From the NCBI GenBank assembly GCA_023392515.1, contig JAEVYX010000061.1, forward strand, positions 1 through 9,684: a DNA stretch of 9,684 nucleotides, given 5' to 3'. The translations under genes and the position numbers were made by a program. The notes beneath the pieces were generated by a model. It saw only the letters and a program-made list of their open reading frames with translations. It did no database searches and was not told the DNA's origin. Shown piece after piece: positions 7,220 to 9,684 of this stretch (positions within the stretch are counted from its first letter, which is position 1; the number at the start of each line of letters is the position of its first letter). The stretch is from Bacillota bacterium. GTDB lineage: Bacteria > Bacillota > Clostridia > Christensenellales > Aristaeellaceae.

Positions 7220-8308
7220 TTGGAAAATGTAAGTTTCGAGCGCCTCTATGTCCTTTTGAGGCCTTGCGCAAGGGGCGGCGGAGGGTATGCCCGGCTGGAG
7301 CTTTCCAGGGGAAGACCTATGCTGACCGCAAGCGTTCAGGGGCTGTCCTCACAGGAGGAGGGAATCAGGGCGCTGATGACCGCCAGGGACGCCCAGGGGG
7401 GCAGCGCTGTTTTCGACCTTGGCTTGATGACCGTAAACCGCCAGGGACAGGCTGCGCTGAAAAAGGAATTGCCCCTGATGCCCGGCGGGCTGCCGCTCGG
7501 CCGCTATGAAGCGTTCTGTATTGCCAAGGACTGGCCGACGCCCCGGCTTTTGCTGCTGGGGACAATGCATGCCGACAAGCCTGCATCCCATTACCTGATG
7601 GAGGAAACCGTACGCCGCTACCTCACCGTGCCGGTCGTTGCGGAGGATCAGGAGCAAGCCGCACAAAGTGCCTTGGAAAAATCCAATACGCCCGCAATAC
7701 AAGTGCTGCCGCCTGTCCCGCAAAGCCCGCAGGATAAGGATCGCCCATCCTCCGCGCCCAAGGATGATCCCCCAAGCGATCCCGTTTCAGCTTTCCCATC
7801 GGAAGTGGCACAAATTCAGCTGGCCGCCGAGCTGATGGATATGGAGGCCAAGGAAAAGCAAGAAGAGAACGATAAAGGAATAAACAAAGAAAAGGAAAAC
7901 AAAGAAGCGGAGAATCAGGAAGAAGCCTCCGGTCAGGCAGTCATGACAGAAGCTGTGGAACCTGTTGAAATGCCAGCCATGGCCCTCCCCACACGGGTAC
8001 CGGTCACGGCGCTGCCGGTATTGAAGTGGCCTCAGGAGGTAAAGGAACTGGAGGGCTATTTTTCCAACAACCCGCCCTTCGCCCCTTTTGACGCCCCCGG
8101 ATGGCGGTTTGTGCAGATTCCCATGGCCAAGGGCAGTACCATCCCCTACTATGCCGTAGGCATGCTGGCCCGGGATGGCAGGGTAACGCAAGTGGCCTAC
8201 GCCGTACCGGGCGAGCGGGGCTCTCTGCCCCCCGCCGGGCTGTCAGGCTACCGCTGGCAGGAAGGGCGGAACGGGCAGGGCTATTGGACGCTGTGGAAAA
8301 AGGCATAA
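7220..8308 (+). CDS. Uncharacterised two-domain protein with charged linker (362 aa)
   Basis: I do not recognise the function. Seen: an N-terminal domain (about 1-138) with alternating strands and small loops, including ARLELSRGRPMLTASVQGL (24-42) and FDLGLMTVNRQGQAAL (65-80), suggesting a beta-sandwich; a disordered linker (about 140-265), first Pro/Ser/Asp-rich and then very Glu/Lys/Asn-rich at 209-236; and a compact aromatic C-terminal domain (about 270-362) with NPPFAPF (284-290), PGWRFVQIP (293-301), PYYAVG (309-314), VAYAVPG (325-331) and GQGYWTLW (352-359). There is no signal peptide or membrane segment, so it is probably cytoplasmic or on the spore or cell surface. From memory, uncharacterised clostridial proteins share this plan, but I cannot name the family. 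The TTG start has an excellent ribosome binding site. It precedes galM on the same strand, which has its own promoter. Confidence 0.85.
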   Translation: MENVSFERLYVLLRPCARGGGGYARLELSRGRPMLTASVQGLSSQEEGIRALMTARDAQGGSAVFDLGLMTVNRQGQAALKKELPLMPGGLPLGRYEAFCIAKDWPTPRLLLLGTMHADKPASHYLMEETVRRYLTVPVVAEDQEQAAQSALEKSNTPAIQVLPPVPQSPQDKDRPSSAPKDDPPSDPVSAFPSEVAQIQLAAELMDMEAKEKQEENDKGINKEKENKEAENQEEASGQAVMTEAVEPVEMPAMALPTRVPVTALPVLKWPQEVKELEGYFSNNPPFAPFDAPGWRFVQIPMAKGSTIPYYAVGMLARDGRVTQVAYAVPGERGSLPPAGLSGYRWQEGRNGQGYWTLWKKA

Positions 8309-8320
8309 TTGCAACCAGCA

Positions 8321-8348
8321 TTGACAAAGGAGGAAATCCTAGTACAAT
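8321..8348 (+). promoter_or_regulatory. Sigma-A type promoter of galM
   Basis: A perfect TTGACA (8321-8326) is followed after 16 bases by TACAAT (8343-8348, five of six). The start point is near 8355, giving a leader of about 31 bases before TTG 8386. The promoter begins only 12 bp after the stop of the upstream gene. The spacer carries AGGAGGAAATCCT (8328-8340), which is repeated in similar form over the galM ribosome binding site. Confidence 0.75.
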
Positions 8349-8370
8349 AAAGAGCAATGACTGGATACAA

Positions 8371-8377
8371 AAGGAGG
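8371..8377 (+). promoter_or_regulatory. Ribosome binding site deciding the galM TTG start
   Basis: AAGGAGG lies eight bases before TTG 8386. The open frame continues upstream to ATG 8101, but that part overlaps the preceding gene in another frame, so the TTG is the start. Confidence 0.85.
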
Positions 8378-8385
8378 CATCCTGC

Positions 8386-9444
8386 TTGAGCATTACAAAA
8401 AAGCCCTTTGGCGTTACAAAGAACGGTCAGGCTGTTGACCAATACACCTTACATAACCGCTTAGGCGCCAGCGTCAGCATCATTACCTTTGGTGGCATCA
8501 TCACCTCAATCCTCGTGCCGGATAAGGATGACCGCCTGGCTCAGGTCACCCTGGGTTTTGATGAACTGCCCCCCTACGAAGCGAAAAACGGGGGCATGGG
8601 CGCGCTCATCGGGCGGTATGGCAACCGCATCAAAAATGGCCAGTTCACGCTGGATGACAAGAAATATCAATTGGCCCTGAATGACGGAAAAAACCATCTC
8701 CATGGCGGGATGGTTGGTTTTGGTATTCAGGTGTGGGAGGCTGTTCCGGAAGAGCGGGACGGCGTGGACCTATTGCACCTGAAGCTGATAAGCCCCGATG
8801 GGCAGGAGAATTATCCGGGCACGTTGCAGGTGAATGTGACCTACGCTTTTAACGATGCCTGCGACCTGAACATCAATTACCGGGCCGTGACGGATCAGGC
8901 TACCATCGTCAATCTCACGAATCATGCCTACTTTAACCTGGCAGGCGATGACAGCGGCAGCATTGAAAACCATCTTTTGCAGATCAATGCCGATTTCATT
9001 ACCGAAACCGATGAAGGGCTTATCCCCACAGGAAAATTGATGCCTGTAGACAACACCCCCTTTGATCTTCGCAAACCCTATCGGCTTGGGGCGGGCCTTT
9101 CCCAGGAAGCGGACTGGGAAGCAATGCGCTTTGGCAAAGGCTATGACCACAACTATGTGCTGGGCCAGCCTGGCGTTTTGAAAAAGGCGGCCATCCTTTC
9201 CGATCCGGCCTCCGGGCGGGTGATGGAAGTGTACACCGATCAGCCTTCCATTCAGCTGTATACAGGAAACCATATGAACATTCCCGGCAGGAACGGGCTG
9301 CATTACGCGCCCCGCTGCGCGCTGTGTCTGGAAACCCAGCATGATCCCGATGCACCGAACCATGAGAATTTCCCCAGCACTGTGCTGCGTCCCGGCGAGG
9401 TTTTTGAAAGCACCACGACGTATGCTTTCCGCAATATGCAATAG
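8386..9444 (+). CDS. galM: Aldose 1-epimerase (galactose mutarotase)
   Basis: Seen: GRYGNRI (76-82, substrate-binding Arg), NHLHGG (103-108, His), NLTNHAYFNL (176-185) with the likely catalytic acid H180, GYDHNYVL (252-259, conserved Asp), and CLETQHDPDAPNH (314-326) with the likely catalytic base E316. These match the active-site set known from Lactococcus GalM, and 352 residues is the normal length. The enzyme interconverts alpha and beta anomers of galactose, glucose and related aldoses in the cytosol, feeding the Leloir pathway. No galK, galT or galE is in the window, so the sugar is not defined by context. The start is TTG at 8386 with AAGGAGG eight bases upstream. It has its own promoter in the 77-bp gap and is followed by GC-rich hairpins. 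Confidence 0.95.
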   Translation: MSITKKPFGVTKNGQAVDQYTLHNRLGASVSIITFGGIITSILVPDKDDRLAQVTLGFDELPPYEAKNGGMGALIGRYGNRIKNGQFTLDDKKYQLALNDGKNHLHGGMVGFGIQVWEAVPEERDGVDLLHLKLISPDGQENYPGTLQVNVTYAFNDACDLNINYRAVTDQATIVNLTNHAYFNLAGDDSGSIENHLLQINADFITETDEGLIPTGKLMPVDNTPFDLRKPYRLGAGLSQEADWEAMRFGKGYDHNYVLGQPGVLKKAAILSDPASGRVMEVYTDQPSIQLYTGNHMNIPGRNGLHYAPRCALCLETQHDPDAPNHENFPSTVLRPGEVFESTTTYAFRNMQ

Positions 9445-9461
9445 ACCTTGGCCAAGCCAGG

Positions 9462-9480
9462 CCAGGGGCGCTGCCCCTGG
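9462..9480 (+). terminator. GC-rich hairpin after galM, possible terminator without U-tract
   Basis: CCAGGGGC (9462-9469) and GCCCCTGG (9473-9480) form a perfect 8-bp stem with a three-base loop, starting 18 bases after the galM stop. A 10-bp palindrome, CTTGGCCAAG (9447-9456), lies between. No T-run follows, so the terminator role is only a guess from its position; it may instead be part of a dispersed repeat. Confidence 0.4.
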
Positions 9481-9500
9481 ACCCTGTTCAAGGTGAAGGA

Positions 9501-9535
9501 GCCCTGCCCCCGCCTGTGGCGGAAGTGGGCAGGGC
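9501..9535. repeat. Long interrupted GC-rich stem-loop
   Basis: GCCCTGCCC (9501-9509) pairs perfectly with GGGCAGGGC (9527-9535). Nested inside, CCGCC (9510-9514) pairs with GGCGG (9518-9522) over a TGT loop, with AAGT as a four-base bulge on the 3' side. The whole is a 14-bp stem with one bulge. No T-run follows. It is consistent with a structured RNA or a repeat element, and also with a strong 3'-end-protecting stem for the galM transcript. Confidence 0.5.
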
Positions 9536-9607
9536 GGATGAATCAAGCGAAACGAGCGATGGGAGCGGTAGCGAACCAGCGCGACGATTGAGCTTGCGGA
9601 ATGAATC
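9534..9607. repeat. AGCG-rich segment bounded by imperfect direct repeats
   Basis: GCGGATGAATC (9534-9544) and GCGGAATGAATC (9596-9607) differ by one inserted base. Between them AGCG occurs at 9546, 9555, 9564, 9570 and 9578. There is no start with a ribosome binding site and no coding pattern. It looks like a dispersed intergenic repeat or a non-coding RNA segment; I cannot identify it. Confidence 0.4.
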
Positions 9608-9629
9608 CCTTAGAAATCCCCTATATGAA

Positions 9630-9652
9630 AGCCCACGGCCAAGCCGTGGGCT
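9630..9652. repeat. Perfect 10-bp hairpin resembling an IS200/IS605-type end
   Basis: AGCCCACGGC (9630-9639) and GCCGTGGGCT (9643-9652) pair perfectly around CAA. On the right the sequence turns AT-rich (AAATTTATATAAAAAG). A GC-rich stem with a short loop next to AT-rich DNA is the shape of the subterminal hairpins recognised by HUH (Y1) transposases of IS200/IS605 elements, and similar CCCACGG...CCGTGGG stems occur there as I remember them. No transposase or TnpB frame is in the window, so an element edge is unproven. A factor-dependent terminator is the alternative. Confidence 0.45.
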
Positions 9653-9684
9653 AAATTTATATAAAAAGCTTGTATTTTCTACAA

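Noticed and set aside
8101..8385. Upstream extension of the galM frame to ATG 8101
   Set aside because: It overlaps the conserved C-terminal domain of the preceding gene in another frame; TTG 8386 follows AAGGAGG and begins the epimerase domain.
9462..9652. Classic Rho-independent terminators after galM
   Set aside because: All three stems are strong but none is followed by a T-run on either strand, so only the first is listed as a possible terminator, with low confidence.
9445..9684. A CRISPR array or a small protein gene in the repeat-rich right end
   Set aside because: The repeats are inverted or imperfect and are not regularly spaced with unique spacers; no frame with a start and ribosome binding site is present.

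Overview
The window looks like chromosomal DNA from a fairly GC-rich member of the Clostridia, probably a gut-type organism. The evidence is the strong AGGAGG-like ribosome binding sites, near-consensus sigma-A promoters, frequent GTG and TTG starts, and a uridine-kinase-like protein with an N-terminal TGS domain, an architecture I associate with Clostridia and Thermotogae. I cannot name the species. Most of the content is housekeeping. I found no rRNA, tRNA, CRISPR array, phage gene or complete insertion sequence.

Layout: positions 1-7046 carry six genes, all on the minus strand. In transcription order these are surE (5'-nucleotidase), a MurR/RpiR-type SIS regulator, a BaiN/HI0933-type flavoprotein, a DEDDh 3'-5' exonuclease of the KapD type with an extra Cys/His-bearing C-terminal domain, the TGS/uridine-kinase-like protein, and a membrane-anchored family 2 glycosyltransferase cut by the window's left edge. 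Near-consensus promoters sit before the regulator (TTGCAA-17-TATAAT) and the glycosyltransferase (TTGACA-17-TTTAAT), with a weaker one before surE. The regulator and flavoprotein genes overlap by 8 bp and are probably translationally coupled. The exonuclease and kinase follow with gaps of 32 and 68 bp, so regulator-flavoprotein-exonuclease-kinase is a likely operon.

Positions 7047-7219 form the divergent intergenic region. To its right, on the plus strand, lie an unrecognised 362-residue two-domain protein with a long charged linker (7220-8308, TTG start) and galM, aldose 1-epimerase (8386-9444, TTG start). galM has its own promoter, TTGACA-16-TACAAT, in the 77-bp gap.

The last 240 bp (9445-9684) carry no gene but are densely structured: three perfect GC-rich inverted repeats and an AGCG-rich segment between near-identical 11/12-bp direct repeats. 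The final hairpin recalls the subterminal hairpins of IS200/IS605-type elements. That is a resemblance from memory, not a demonstrated element.

The genes do not form an obvious single pathway. They cover nucleotide salvage or turnover (surE, uridine kinase), nucleic-acid trimming (exonuclease), sugar metabolism or sensing (RpiR, GalM) and envelope polysaccharide synthesis (GT2). I see no convincing new defence or mobile system. The best candidates for something undescribed are the 362-residue protein, the extended exonuclease and the structured right end.
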